From: Stratiolaelaps scimitus
Lineage: Eukaryota; Arthropoda; Arachnida; Mesostigmata; Laelapidae
Assembly: GCA_019614645.1 (NCBI GenBank)
Contig: JABWDB010000019.1
Coordinates: 3,394,501 to 3,458,500, forward strand
Direction of reading: 5' to 3'
DNA length: 64,000 bases
The notes under the pieces: generated by a model
Seen by the model: the letters and a program-made list of their open reading frames with translations, nothing else
Databases searched by the model: none
Told to the model about the DNA's origin: nothing
Part shown: one piece after another, positions 10,527 to 23,712 of the stretch
Layout: each line of letters begins with the position of its first letter
How positions within the stretch are numbered: position 1 is the first letter of the stretch
Position numbers and translations under genes: made by a program

Positions 10527-13500
10527 GTAAGTTTAAGAGAGGCTCTCTCGATCTTGTGACGTCGTATTTCGTTTTAGCTAAAATTAAACTTCGACTACTT
10601 TCGCGGCAGCAATTACTAGCGATCAGTGTACAGCCTCCGCAGACAATTGTTGTCGGCCTTCGCAAATTATCCGTTCTGCCAGTTCTATCATGTATATTAT
10701 CGATATCTAGACATATACTAATTCGGAGGCATTTATTATTTTCACATTGGGATATTATACGAAAACGGTTACATTTCCAGCGGCGTTTGGTGCTTGTGCT
10801 TTGAGTGTACGTCATGAGCTGTCATATATGTTTATATTAGAGTAGCTAGTTGCGACTAGCGACTTGGCTCATCTGTAGTCTCTAGCTAATCCAGTGGAAT
10901 TACGAAATGCGATAGCAGACAATGTACGTTCGTCTTCAAAGGGCACTCTCGCCCTCAACGACGATGCAAACTTGATGGTCATCTATTAAGCAGGCTGTAC
11001 CAGGCGTTTTCTTCTTCTACGAATAGAACCCCTCTGCTCCCACATCCGCGACAGCATACGGACGATTCGTGAACGACGAGCTAAGTTTCTTTCTCTTGTC
11101 GTGAACTTAAGCGAACGCATCCAGCAACGTAATGAACAGCTTTCTCCCTTAGTATTCGGTGGGAGGCTTTCGATCCTTAGCCTGGGACTTTTGAGTTCCC
11201 GCCGTCCACAATCACCCCTCGAAGCAGCACAAAGGCTGGCAGAACTACCCCAGACACGATTTCTCACTCTCTCGTCTGCACTCTGCGCCGAGCTTTGCAT
11301 TCGCTTCCGCTACAGATAGCCCCCGTCGAATCTCGCCAAGCTACGGCGCCTGCAGTCACGATCGTGTGCCGCAAATGCAAGCCACCGAACCCCCTGTCGT
11401 CGCCGAACAGCCTCCAAGAAAGCGTCTTGTGATACCACGAAGTGGAATCGCATTCGAGTGGACGTAGTGATGCAACGCAATCCAACTTTGAATCCCTGAC
11501 TCGTCGTCCTTTATTCTTCCTCCTCGCAACGTCCACTGACACTCGCGTCCAGACACACAGAGAGACGAACATGCACATTCAACCCTGCAACCTTGGCCCT
11601 CTGGCCTGCCTCCGGCCCTTCCGCCGACAGTTTCCACAGCATCGAGACGAAGGCGAGGAGACGATCGACGCTTCTGCTCCAAATGAAAGAAGAGGAGGAC
11701 TAAGGGCAGCTAGCGTCAGCCTGACCCCTCTGTCGCTAAAGTCAGCCTGAACAACTCCAGACATCCAGATATCCAGTGCGCGACTGGCGGCGCGCCTCTG
11801 CTCCCGGCACCTCCTTCCCCTCTCGAGGAGCGACACAGTCGCCGTTTCGTGAGGCTCCGCCATGCCTGACGCGTGTCCGCATTTCGGGGCCATGCCGGAC
11901 CGACGTTTCGATGTCGCGCTCCATCAGGATCTAGCGCTTGGGAACAAGCCAGATGGCCGGCCGGTGTCCTCGTGAGATGAAAGAATCGAGACCTGCCACC
12001 GCACTGAAGAACCTGCCACCCAACTATGCCAGTATGTTAAGACGGAGAGAAGAGCGAGCTTTCGAGGGCAGCGACGTGGTAGCTGTGGCCGCAGCTTCGT
12101 CGCACATTTTCGCGGCGAGTCAACGGGTCTCGCGATCGGATGGTGACAGGGAAGGCGAAGCGGATGACCGAAGTGGAGAACTGAACCAACCGAAGAATTG
12201 AAAGAGAGAAAAAAGGCCGGGGCTCGAAGCGGAACACGACGACTATGAAGAACCAGAGGAAGAGGAGGAGTGTATATCGCTCAATTAGCGACATATTTCT
12301 TCCTTGTTCCCCATTGTCTTCCCCGAATGTTCCCAATTTTCTCGCCTTCTCTTCACCATTGGCCCTTACACTCCCAATTCCCTTTCGCACGGATTTTCTG
12401 GATCGCGGCCGGATCTGCTGCTGGTGGTCGCAGGCCACCAGCCGTGGTAGCGGCGGTCGCGCCCACGTGGTGGGCGACGGTTGCTGTTGGCGACGTTGTC
12501 GCTATCGTCGAGCTTCCGCAATGTGAGCTGCGACGCTCACGGACGAGGACGGACACCACAGCGAAGCAGAGAGCATGTCCCTTTGCGCCTTATCTCCTGA
12601 CCGGGACAGTGGCCCAGGGGAGACTGCAGAGTAGCGAGGGCAATCGGCAGACAGGGGACTGTGCGGCTGGAAGCGAGGCATAAGGCGTTTCGGGACCGTG
12701 CAGAGAGGAGAAGGCCGATATCCTGGCTCGCTCGCGCCTCCCCGGGATCCTGGTTCGTTCGTTCCTTTCTTCCTATGATGGTTGGTTGCGAAGCAATGGC
12801 TCGCTAGACGACTTGCAGTATGGCACGTCGTCTTCGGTGTTTTTATGGATAATCTTCTTCCCTCCACTTGATGAATAGATGTTCGATCTCTTCGCCCAGC
12901 CCGAGTTACCCTTGCGACACCACGCCACGTCCTCCTGGCTCCTCTAACGCCCAGCCCCGAAACAACCCCAACGTGCATCCCTCAACACCGCACGAACTGG
13001 CTATCCCCTCGACCCGCTGGAGCTGCAGCCGCCCACGTCTGCCACACCAATTCAGCTTCTGTCCCGGTCCGTTTCGTCCAGTGAGAGAGCACAATACAAG
13101 CCGCGCACCACAGCGCTACATGCTACATCACCTAGACGACTTCAGCAGAACTGGTAGCTGTAGTGGTAGTAGACGAGGGTGGCGGCGGCAGCGGCGGCTG
13201 TACTTCAGCCATTTCGACTTCCGCAAATTGGACGCGCTCATGCGTGTTCGTTCGGCCAATTTCTCAAAAGTGCGGTCGACAGCGACAGCGCCGGTGTGAG
13301 GGCGTACGAGGCGCATTGTGGGATCCGGACGGAGGAAAGATTGCCAGACTAACTGTGCAGAGACCGGACAGCAGGCAAGCAGACAGAAAGAGCCGACAAA
13401 GGGTAGTCACAGATCAAGGACACACGTCGGGTTGGACATGCAGCCAAAGACAGTGAAGAATAAGAAGGGTGTCTGACCGTCCCATGGGGTGCGTGTGTTC

Positions 13501-16500
13501 CTCGCGTATGAGGGCGAATGTGTAAAACGACATTAAGAGCACTTGCTCTGCTCCGCGGGCTCGGTTCCCTGGCCCCCGCCACCCCCACCACCGCCACCGG
13601 CTCCGCTTATTATCATTATGGCAGGTCCAGCGAGGGCATTGCTAACAGAAGGTCTTAGATAGGAGAGAAGGTGCGGTGTGGTGCTTCCCAGTGAGAAACC
13701 AAGTTATCCTGATGGCTGACCAGAGAGATGCTGCGCCTCGCCAGTCTATTAGGGACATGCAGGCAGCGGACCTATGTCATGTACGATATGCATCCGGAGA
13801 GGAATTGCCTGCCTCGATGCTGCTGGCGCAGGGCAGCAGCCTGGCAGAATCATGCGAGCGACATTCAGAAGGGTGGCTGCGGTGAGCCGGAGCGAACGAG
13901 GCGAACGATGTGCAGCCTTCAGCCTCCTCAAAGGTCCAGCCCTTGTGACGATCCCACGCCACTGGACGGGCGTGCTCAACGAGCGCGATTCAAGCTCGAG
14001 GCTGGCAGCGAAGGGAGACAGTGTACGAAGAGGGAGGGCTCGATCATCCGCACAGAATGGAACGGGCCAACCCGCGACTCGCTGGCCGCTCATTCGCTGC
14101 GGCAAGCGGCAGAACAGAATGCGATAAGATGGCGCCGGCGGGAAGAGGTAGCACACGCTATGCCATCGGCGCAGGACGCCCAATCCCCCAGCATTACGAT
14201 GAGATGCGTGGTGGCCATGGGGGTAACGCAGGCTACGGATGATGCAAGCGTTGCCGGGCAGAGTTCAGTTGATGGGCAAAGTATTTGTAACTCCCTCAAT
14301 ACCGTCGACGTCCATTCCCCAATAGAGCTGCTGTGCAATTACGAGCCAAACATTGGTAGGGCGCAACCTCGTCTCCAGCCCTGTCCCCAGAGCGCCCATC
14401 AGCGCCTGTCAATGCCTGCCTCCGCCGCGGTGTCGGGTTGAAGCCAACGGGGTCCACCGGCACCGCTCTGCGCCCGGCAGTTCGTGTGTTCCCGTCGAAA
14501 GTCGTCGAAAGTGTTCAGCTCGAAATCGATGGCGCGTACGCGCGTGACACGACGACTCCTTTTCGACTATAGAAGATGATTTCGAACAGTGATGGCTGGC
14601 TCACTGATGGCCATAAGGTGGTGGGCCACTGAGCCCATCACGTGGCCGCATCAGTAATCGTGCACAATCAATAATTCATCATAACGCTCACCGGAACACA
14701 CTGTAACGAAGTTGCAGGAGTAGATGAAGCAAAGCGCTGCGTGATTGTGTGCACTCAGGCCGTATTCGACAACGGCCTTCCTTGAGGTGATATTTGCAAA
14801 CACGTCCAAGTCTGCTTGTGTGTATTATTTACTAACCATGCTGTATAATTTGCCACATAATTAGTTACTTACGCGCTTAGAGTATTGTCGGCAGTTCCGT
14901 AATCGGTCGCTGATTACTGCTCGGCTTGCCAGAGTTAGTTAATACGATAGAGCGGCGGTCGATGTCACAATGTCGATCTTCCCTGCAAGTGCCGATGGAT
15001 TCAGTGGATCTTGCTCCTGAAGCAAGCAAACTGCTGTGTCCGCTATCCGTGCGTCTAACTCTTCCATCTTCCCCTATCCTTGAGAGCCAGAGCCAGATAT
15101 AGAGAAAGGGTGAGAGAGAGAGAAGTGTCAAAGTGCTCTTTTACCATTCGTAGTGGAGGAGCAGGCATCCAGCCAATGTCTCGTCGGCCGCGTGTCGCCG
15201 ATGGCTATTGGCTGTTACGTCAACAAGCGAGAACCAGCAGCCCGATTGGCCATCGAGTCGAGAGAGTCCGTCGCGCAAGCAAGGGGTTAGCATCATATGT
15301 AGCAGCGGCGGCTGTGTGTCTTTTTCACGTTTCCTCGTTGAGAATAGACTGCGCGTAGGCCCTTGCTGGGCTGGGCTGCCACCGCCGCCGCCGTCACCGC
15401 CGATCGCTACAATCTGACAGGGTCTTCGCGGGCCCTAGGCTGAAAGGAGTGCACGCCCAGAGGGGCACGGATCCGTTTCGAGGAGCCGCGCTTCGAGTGC
15501 CATACAGAGATCCACTACGAAGAGGATGACAAGATTTTTATGTGCACTCTGCAGAGACGATCGTGTCGTGTTGTCGTCCTCCACTTCGAAGGCCTTCCCC
15601 TTTGACTTGCACTGAGCGTCTCGCAGCGAACCCACACGTTTGCTCCTTACCGCTCGTACCAATAGATGCTCTGGGGATGCCGGGGATTTCAGACAGCACA
15701 GCCTGATTCTCAGCCCTCCGCCCTCCGTCTTCCGGTCGTATATATTGATTTCAAATCTATTCCATCGATATCCCTCCAAGCCGATCTTGTGGATGTCCCT
15801 ATTCGACCTTATTGGGCATAGCCGGCCGCGTTTCTGTAGTGGCTATATACGACACGGCCAGATCACTGCTCCGGCAGCAGGTCCACTGCTGCGTCCTACG
15901 GAAGGGCGAACTGAGAGGAGCGCTAACGCGTCCGTCCCCCCGGCCCCCCCAACGCAAAACGACAATCGCCTCAGTGCTGATGCAGTAGCAACTGCTGTCG
16001 CCTGTGACTGTAGCGATGCATTTGCCAGAAGTGTGCTCCTCATTTGCCTTATTCGCGCAAATTCTCCGACCATTTCGTTTTTGTTGAAAAAAATCATCTA
16101 TTATACATTCGGAAAATCCACAAGTGTGTTTATTCAGCCATCATGTAAGTGCTAGCACGCTAGTTGTGCAGAATCAATACCTTGTTCCTGAGCTCACAAG
16201 ATCAATGAAGTATCCACCGACGCCAAAAACCATTAACTGCCAAATGGCGGCGCCTCCCAGCTACCGATTGAAGATCGAAGGATCGCATTAAGCAACCATG
16301 AGGCATCAAAATTTCTAAAATTAGCTCCGAAAAGATAAACACAAGTAAATGCACACAGCGTTATACACTTTGTGAACAAGGCTTTCTCCACACCTGAACT
16401 CCGGATGTCCATGTTGAATGAGCGTTTGGTCTCTCAGGAGCTCAGAATCAATTTTGGGTCCTCGAGCATGCTCGAACTGGATTGCAATCGGTACAAACCA

Positions 16501-16869
16501 TTTTAAATGATGTACGGTATTTAAGACACTTACCCAAAATGAAACATAGCTTCAATGGATTCTAACTCGCGGGCTTGTAATTTTTATCATGATTCGTACC
16601 GTATGCCTTGTACATGCTACCACATCCACCAACATTGAAGTTTGGACAAACAGTCTCTTAGGCGCTCCAGTAAGATTAATCTGTGCTCGAACCGTCATTG
16701 TACTGGCTACATCAATGGTGTTGTGGTGTGTGTGAAGGGTCCTCAGACGCGATTTAGGTTAGAGATGTTCCTCTATGCTTGATGTTATGCTTACTAATTT
16801 TAGTCGGCCACTGTAGTGAAAGCATTGGGCGCACAAATAACCAGACACTGGCTGCCCTCTATGGAACCT

Positions 16870-16905
<36 letters not shown>

Positions 16906-17622
16906 AGGTTCCATAGAGGGCAGCCAGTGTCTGCTTGTATTTGCGATGAGAATACCTGGCGTAGTGGCCCGTTATCTGCTTGATGAATGCTTCCTGCCTG
17001 GCTTCGCCCACCCCACCCGTCACCCGTCGAGTCCTCGTTCGTCCCACGTGGCAATTAGTCTTTATCAGGATAGCGAACGATGTCCTGATGGAGACCAGCC
17101 GCCCTATGCTAGTCCTCCGCCTTCTTATTTAGCGTCAGACGTAGACGATGTGGCGCTCCCTAGGTATCAGCCAGACGAGTCTCGTACCATTCCATCGTCG
17201 TATGCCAGTCGTCTCCCGGGCCATATCTCTGGGGACCCTGCAGGCTGTGTTTGGGATCGGCTGCCCCGTTGGAACAACGGTGGAGCCAGACGGAACTCCG
17301 AGGAACAACTCTTACATCTTGCTCTGACTCTCTCTCTCGCTCTCTCTCGTTCTCAGTGTCCATCACTTTCACTCTGTCCATATAGCATGTACTGCCTGTG
17401 GACGCTAGCGGTGTCCCCCATTGAAGAATGCCCTCATTGCCTGGCAGCATGGCTGCTTCGGCAGACGACGAGCGTCAGACCAACGCTCCCCCTTGAAGAA
17501 ATTGCCACGGCCCCTTCTTCTCAAGAGACGACCTGCTCATTCAACTCTACGATGTACTGCTGCAGTGTTCTCCCGAGGGCAACATATAACAGCGAACATG
17601 CGCTATGTACCGTGCAGCCGTG

Positions 17623-17668
<46 letters not shown>

Positions 17669-20600
17669 ATTTGCCCATATTTACATCATGTGGGTTCGCC
17701 AATATCAAATTCCTCTCTCGCTAAAAACCGGGACAAGGGTGAATCTGGTGAGGTGGAAGGATCTGTGTGTGACTCTATATGTCTATCTTTCGTGTTTTCC
17801 TCATTAGTCTCTCGCCGGACAGATTCGATGCAGACGCTCGTCGAGAAAGGCCATGCATGGCATTGCTGCTCGCCTTGAACTCAGTCCACAAGCCCTGCCT
17901 ACGCGGGTCCATACAATTGTCGTGCAGCTTCTTATATCTAGTCGTATTTGGCCTTGCAGTGAGGGCGCCATAAGTCCCGAGTCTACCTCACCCTCCCCTG
18001 TATGCTAAGTCGTTGTCGCTGACGCCGCCTTCGGCGAAGAGACCACGGGGCAATGTCATGTCAGACCCTGGCCGAGACATCTCGCTGCCGATGAGATCAG
18101 CGGCAGAGAAGAGAGAGAGTTGGGAGACACAGAAAAAGCAAGGAAATAAGATGTGTCTTTTACGTCGGCCAGCCCATTCAGCCTCAGCTAGACGGCCCGG
18201 ATGACCCCATGGAACCCTGAGGCCTTGGGCCGATCGCGTTGCCGTCGAACTCGCTGTTTCACTTGACCTACTTTGCATACAGACGTACATACATGCCGTC
18301 TCACTCAGAGGTTGTCCCTCGAGCTCGTCGGCTCCCCTCTCACGGACGAGGCCATCCGGCCGCTATTGGACCGTTGCCTCGAGAGGACGGCCGTGATGCT
18401 CGACCGACTGCCCCTGTTATCGGCTCACCAGGGGCTGTTCCTCCTTCGGTCCTGTTTCTCGGCGGCACGCATGCAGCACTTGCTTAGGACATGCCCGGCC
18501 GGCACTGAGGCTTCAGCCCTTCACGATTATGACGACATGGTGTTGGACGCGCTGACGACGATCCTGAACCTCCAGCTCCCTCCGGAGGCGGCGTCGCAGG
18601 CTACCCTTCCAGTCCGCTTCGGGGGCCTCGGCATTCTCAGTGTTCGCCGCTTGGCCGACGTTTGCTACGCCGCGTCGCTCACGGCGGTTGCCGACTTGGT
18701 CGCTACAGTCCTCCCCCCCGAGGCGCTCGCCCACTTCTCCGCCTCCCAGGAAGCTGCCCTTGACCAGACGGGCGCCCGCGCTCGGGTCCCTCCGGACAAA
18801 CAGAGCAAGCAGCGGGCATGGTCCGATGCCCTGCACCAGGAGCTGCGGGACTCCCTCCTGGCCTCTGCGCCACACGCTGCTGACCAAGCTCGCCTCCGGG
18901 CTGTCGACAGGCCTGGTGCGGGGGCGTGGCTCCACGCGCTGCCCTCCTCGTCCCTTGGTACTGCTCTAGACGATCGCTCCCTCCGCTTCTGTGTGGGCCT
19001 TCGCCTCGGGGCCCCTGTAGTTGCGGCCCACAGCTGCGAGCGTTGCGGGGACCCCGTCGCAACGAATGGCCATCACGGTCTCTCGTGCGAACGCAGCGCC
19101 GGTCGCCATCCGCGACACACGATGCTTAATGACACGCTCGTGAGGGCCCTCCACTCCGCCGGTATTCCTTGCACAAGGGAGCCACAGGGCCTCGACACCT
19201 CTGACGGCCGCCGCCCTGACGGCCTCACCCTTGTCCCCTTCCATCGAGGGCAGCACCTGGTTTGGGACGGCACTGTGGTTGACACTCTAGCACCCTCTTA
19301 TGTCAACCACTGTGCAACCATCCCCGGTTACGCAGTAGCGCGTGCGGAACGGGCAAAGCTAAGGAAGTACGCCGCTCTCCAAGCAACCCACCTGTTTTCC
19401 CCCCTTGCCTTTGAGACCTTGGGCGGGCACGGCCCTCTCACTGCGAACTTCCTCGAGGGGGTCTACCATAGGCTGATCCGCGCCACCGGGGACAAGCGCG
19501 CTGGCTCTTTCCTCCTGCAGCGCCTGTCCCTCGCCGTGCAGAGAGGCAATGCCATCGCCTTCCTCGGGACATTGTCGTCCTCACCTCCCCCCCCCCATAA
19601 TCCCTAGAAATCCCGCCCTACTGTATGTTTGAATAAATCGTATTAAGTACAATCATAATTGATCCCAATGTTCGCGTTGACATTCGCGTTGCAGAATCCT
19701 ATTGTTTTTCGCTTTGGCTTTTCTGGTGAAGCAAATAATGTTCTTGGCGTTGGCACTGAGCTGTACCTAAGCTAGCCAGAGGTATTCAAAGCAAATCTCA
19801 ATGACGAACTATACTCGCGAACGATTCTAGACAACGTCGAATACTCCGAGTCGGTAAGGAGCGACATGATCAATAATTCTCCAGACTCGATCCTCATCGT
19901 TATTATTATTTATTACTGCGCGTGGCTATTGAGACTATTCACCGAAACCTGCGACTCTTCGATTAAATGATCCACTGCCTGATTGATTCCTTCGACATTA
20001 GGGTGAATTGCGTTCCACCACTATTGGTGCAATCGGGTGCATTCGCATGGATGACCAAAATTTTAATAACGTTGAAATTAGCTTTATGAACCCTTGTTGT
20101 GAGGGTGGCTCTAACCCACACCATTAGAGTTATTCAAATATTGCTATAGATGCTGCGGCCTTCGTTGTGCCCGCTTGCAGTCGAGGCTCGACAGGATAGC
20201 CTGTGAAGAACTGAGCCGTTCTCCATAGGCTATCCTGATGTTGACTTGCCAATGGCTGGCTTACCGTTGATTGTGTTTCAGGTATGACGGATATCCACCA
20301 CACGCATCAGATGACTACAAGGACCGCGTTTCACTCTCGGGAAAATCATCGCTCAATCTAACCAACGTACGCGAAGCTGACAAAGGCTGGTATGAATGCA
20401 AGGTGAGTTCTAATATCGCTTCGTCCTCGAAGAGCTGTTGACATTGCGACAACGGTGAAGCGCTTCCAGTAGGGCTGGATATAAAGCCCGCTTCAGAGCG
20501 TAAACGGGCATCTCTCGTATCGTCAATTGCTTATTGGCGTGCTTTGGTCTATCAGCTATGCTTGAATTCGTCACGAACAAACTCGAATCCCATACGACAA

Positions 20601-23600
20601 CCATCAACAGACACACTTCGGTCATTCGCTACGATGGATTTTTGAAATATTTAGTATCTGGATGATGTTGACTTGACACAGCATACATACGTTCGTTCGA
20701 GTCATTGAAAACATAAATTAGCAGCTGACGCATAATGATCCCGAATGAACGCGAATCCGCTCATACTAGATGGGATAGCCCGCACTAAATCCGGCAAGTC
20801 CGTAGAAATTCAAAAGTCCGCCCTAAATCCCACGTACAAGATGCTGAAAGAAGAGACTTACCCGGTTTCCTTCAACTACCCTCAGAATAGAACGACATAA
20901 TGAGATATACATATCAAGCAAGTGAAACCCTTTTTGGGTATCTCGTCTCCACTGCTAACCACAGATGCGATCTTCCATAGAGTTTCTCTGCCAGCTAGGC
21001 GTCTTGTGGTCGTCCTGTGAGACTCGCGAGGGTCCGCTTGAATCTAAGGGCATTTCCCCCACTTACATTGATGGCTTGAATTTCCACGGCCGCCCATACT
21101 CCTACAAGCCACGTATGCATATTCATGCCCAGTTACAAATAATCATACGACATCGAGTCACAACATCGTGTGATGGTACCGTGTCATTTCAGATTGAAGC
21201 ACGAACTTCAGCTATGGTGTTACACATCTGGTGTTGTCTTTAACTGTAACAAAACAAGTAGGATACTCACGGAGGGCGTGCATATGAAGGGCGTGCAAGA
21301 GATATCGACCAAATGGCAGCGTGCGATAAATGATTAGCGATCATGCTTATAATACACAAAAAATCATCTCTCATTAATACAAAATCTGGCAGCTTTGCTT
21401 CAACAAGCCCGTTGTGAGTGCGACAGCTGGAGCGTCGTTTAGAGCCATCGTGCGCTACCTCTGGATGCGCACGTACAGGACTTTACAGCTGTATTCCGTC
21501 GTCAATTATTCATATTTTATTGCAGCCATGCCAATTGATCGATGCGTCTATAAGTCAATGCTGCTATCAATGAGTCGTAGGGACTGAATACCAGCCACTT
21601 GCCAGGAAGCTCATTTAATCACCCTGTACATTATGCGAATAGAACTCGACAATCCAAGGCCACACATAGGCTTCCCTTTCACTCTGTATCTCTCTCCCTC
21701 CCCCGCCTTTCTAGCCAATCTCTCTGTTATCTTTCGTGCGTTCGTTACCAAGGCCCTTTTGAGTAGACACGGGTCATTCATTCTGTTTTTGCCCTAGTAG
21801 TCGAAGGAGCCTTCGGTGGGCCCTCTTGCCAGGAGCAAGAACCAGTGCTGAGAGCAGGGGTCGCTCTACTACTAGCTCGTTGCTTGGTTCGCCTCCCTGA
21901 AGACCCTCTCCCCGCCACGGCATCTGGGGCAGTCCGTTTCTCTCTCTCTCTCTCTCTCTACTTTCGACGTGAACACTGCCGGTTACGGTAGCGTGTAACT
22001 ATCCGATCGAGACGGTCTACCGGACCCCCGCCGCTTGCCCGACGTCGGGTGTGCACCGGCACAGGGCCAGCAGCCAGTGTAATGCCAATGGACGACGGCT
22101 TCCATGTCACCACGAAACTGCCAGCCCACGAGTTGGCGAGCGGCCCCGGACGAGTCAGCGGGTCTGCTGAACGGCGCCTAAGTTTGCCATCGGCTACGAG
22201 GTTTACTGCGGCAGCATGTTGCGCTCTGTTTTTCCACTGGCTGTGGCGGCCGTGTGGACGACCTCTGTATGAGACAGGCTTGGGACGTGTGTCTTTTCAG
22301 GGGAACTACCCCACAGCGTCGGCGTGGCTGGCTTGCTGCTTGCCTTCCATGGTCCGGACCGCTACTCAAGACCCCGCGAGGCGCTCATTTGGTCTCGTCC
22401 GTTCGATTGCTTCGAACTGGTACACGCTGGTGCTGTAGCGGTGGCGGCGATTGTCATTGAAGTTGCTCCGGTGGTAGTTGTTTGAGCTGAACATCATTGT
22501 GTTGGGCTGCGCTGTTGTTGCTGTTGGCGGACTGGCTTGCTTTTGTGCGGCGTCGTGTTGGCACGAACGACGGCCGAAGACGATGCCGCCGCCGCCGCCA
22601 ATAGCAGCAACAGCAGATCAGGGTTTGCTCCCAGTTGCCGAAGCTGTCGCGCCGCTGGGGCAGAACTACTTCGGGTGACCCGGAAACCTGGGAATGAGTT
22701 GGAGGCTGAGTGTTTCCCAGCCCGCACCAGCCCTAGGACCCCATCCCTCCCCCCTTTTCCTATCAGTCCCATTTCCTCCGGCCAATGAGTCCAGGATGCT
22801 CCTGCCGTCGGGTGGCCGCTGCAAACAGTACTCGAGTCACTGCTGGTGCAGCGGCGACTGTGCCGGCAATGTCGGGACGGCGTCGGCAAACGGTAAGGGC
22901 TGCTCCGCTGTCGTCCTGTCTTCGGTCGGTAGATTCGTTGTAGCTTTACGGCAATGTAATAAGGACCAGCAGCCCCGCCAGTCGGCAGGAACCAGTAGGG
23001 CGACAATCACACCGACGGAGACCGTCGAAGGGACAAGAGAAAGAGCGAATTGTACACGATGAACGTCGGATTGTATGGTGGTGGTGGTGGTCTGCTGCGA
23101 TCTCGGAAGGAGACGCCGCCTGCTTGCGCCGTCCGTGGCGACCATAGGTCGTCGACCATGAGTTTGTTACTTCGAATCGGCCGGCAATTTGGAGATGTTG
23201 GCGGCCCACGGTCGGTCGGTACGCCGAACTATGTCATGGTCAGGTACGGTAGGGTGACACATAGTGGTCTATGGTGATCCACTTGTAGATATTGCAGCAA
23301 GCAGACATGGCACTAGGCAGTAGCAGCAGCAGCAGTAGCAACAACAGTAGAAATAGCCGCAGAAGGTTGAAGCTAGGCGGTGACAAGAACAATGACAAGG
23401 CCCACGCGTCTTCCGTACAGTGGCTTATCGTTGTTTTGTTGCTGATAACGCAGCCGTTGCCGCCGAGAATACCCAATGCGCAATGTGTCAGCACTGGGGG
23501 GCTGTTGTTCTTCAACAACTTCTTTTTAATAATCTTCAACTACCTTCATAGAGTTAGAGTGGCCGACCACTATTATTACGCTGTAGTATTGGAGTGGCCC

Positions 23601-23675
23601 TTGGTGGTTATCTAAGGTCGGTGGTTCAGCTGCCGTGTCTTCTTCTACGTTCAGTGGCTCAGCCCCATTGTGCAA

Positions 23676-23712
<37 letters not shown>

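Larger units (their letters stand above)
10527..20281 (+). other. tutl: turtle intron 1 (about 9.8 kb)
   Basis: It begins GTAAGT and ends TTTCAG. It contains a GC-rich first half without recognisable genes, a perfect 92-bp palindrome with an AT centre (16842-16933), an (AT)n-(GT)n run (17625-17670), a 5'-truncated non-LTR retrotransposon in sense orientation (about 18300-19640) and a near-perfect hairpin (20192-20237). The apparent open frame of 310 codons at 16946-17878 runs through the AT repeat and shows no protein features. Confidence 0.85.

Noticed and set aside
13728..14441. 237-codon plus-strand open frame
   Set aside because: Composition is Arg/Ser/Ala-rich, three other frames are also open there, and no motif is recognisable; typical of stop-poor GC-rich intron.
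16946..17878. 310-codon plus-strand open frame
   Set aside because: It reads through an AT repeat (Ile-Tyr run) and GC-rich low-complexity DNA with no domain. It lies next to the palindrome but is not linked to it.
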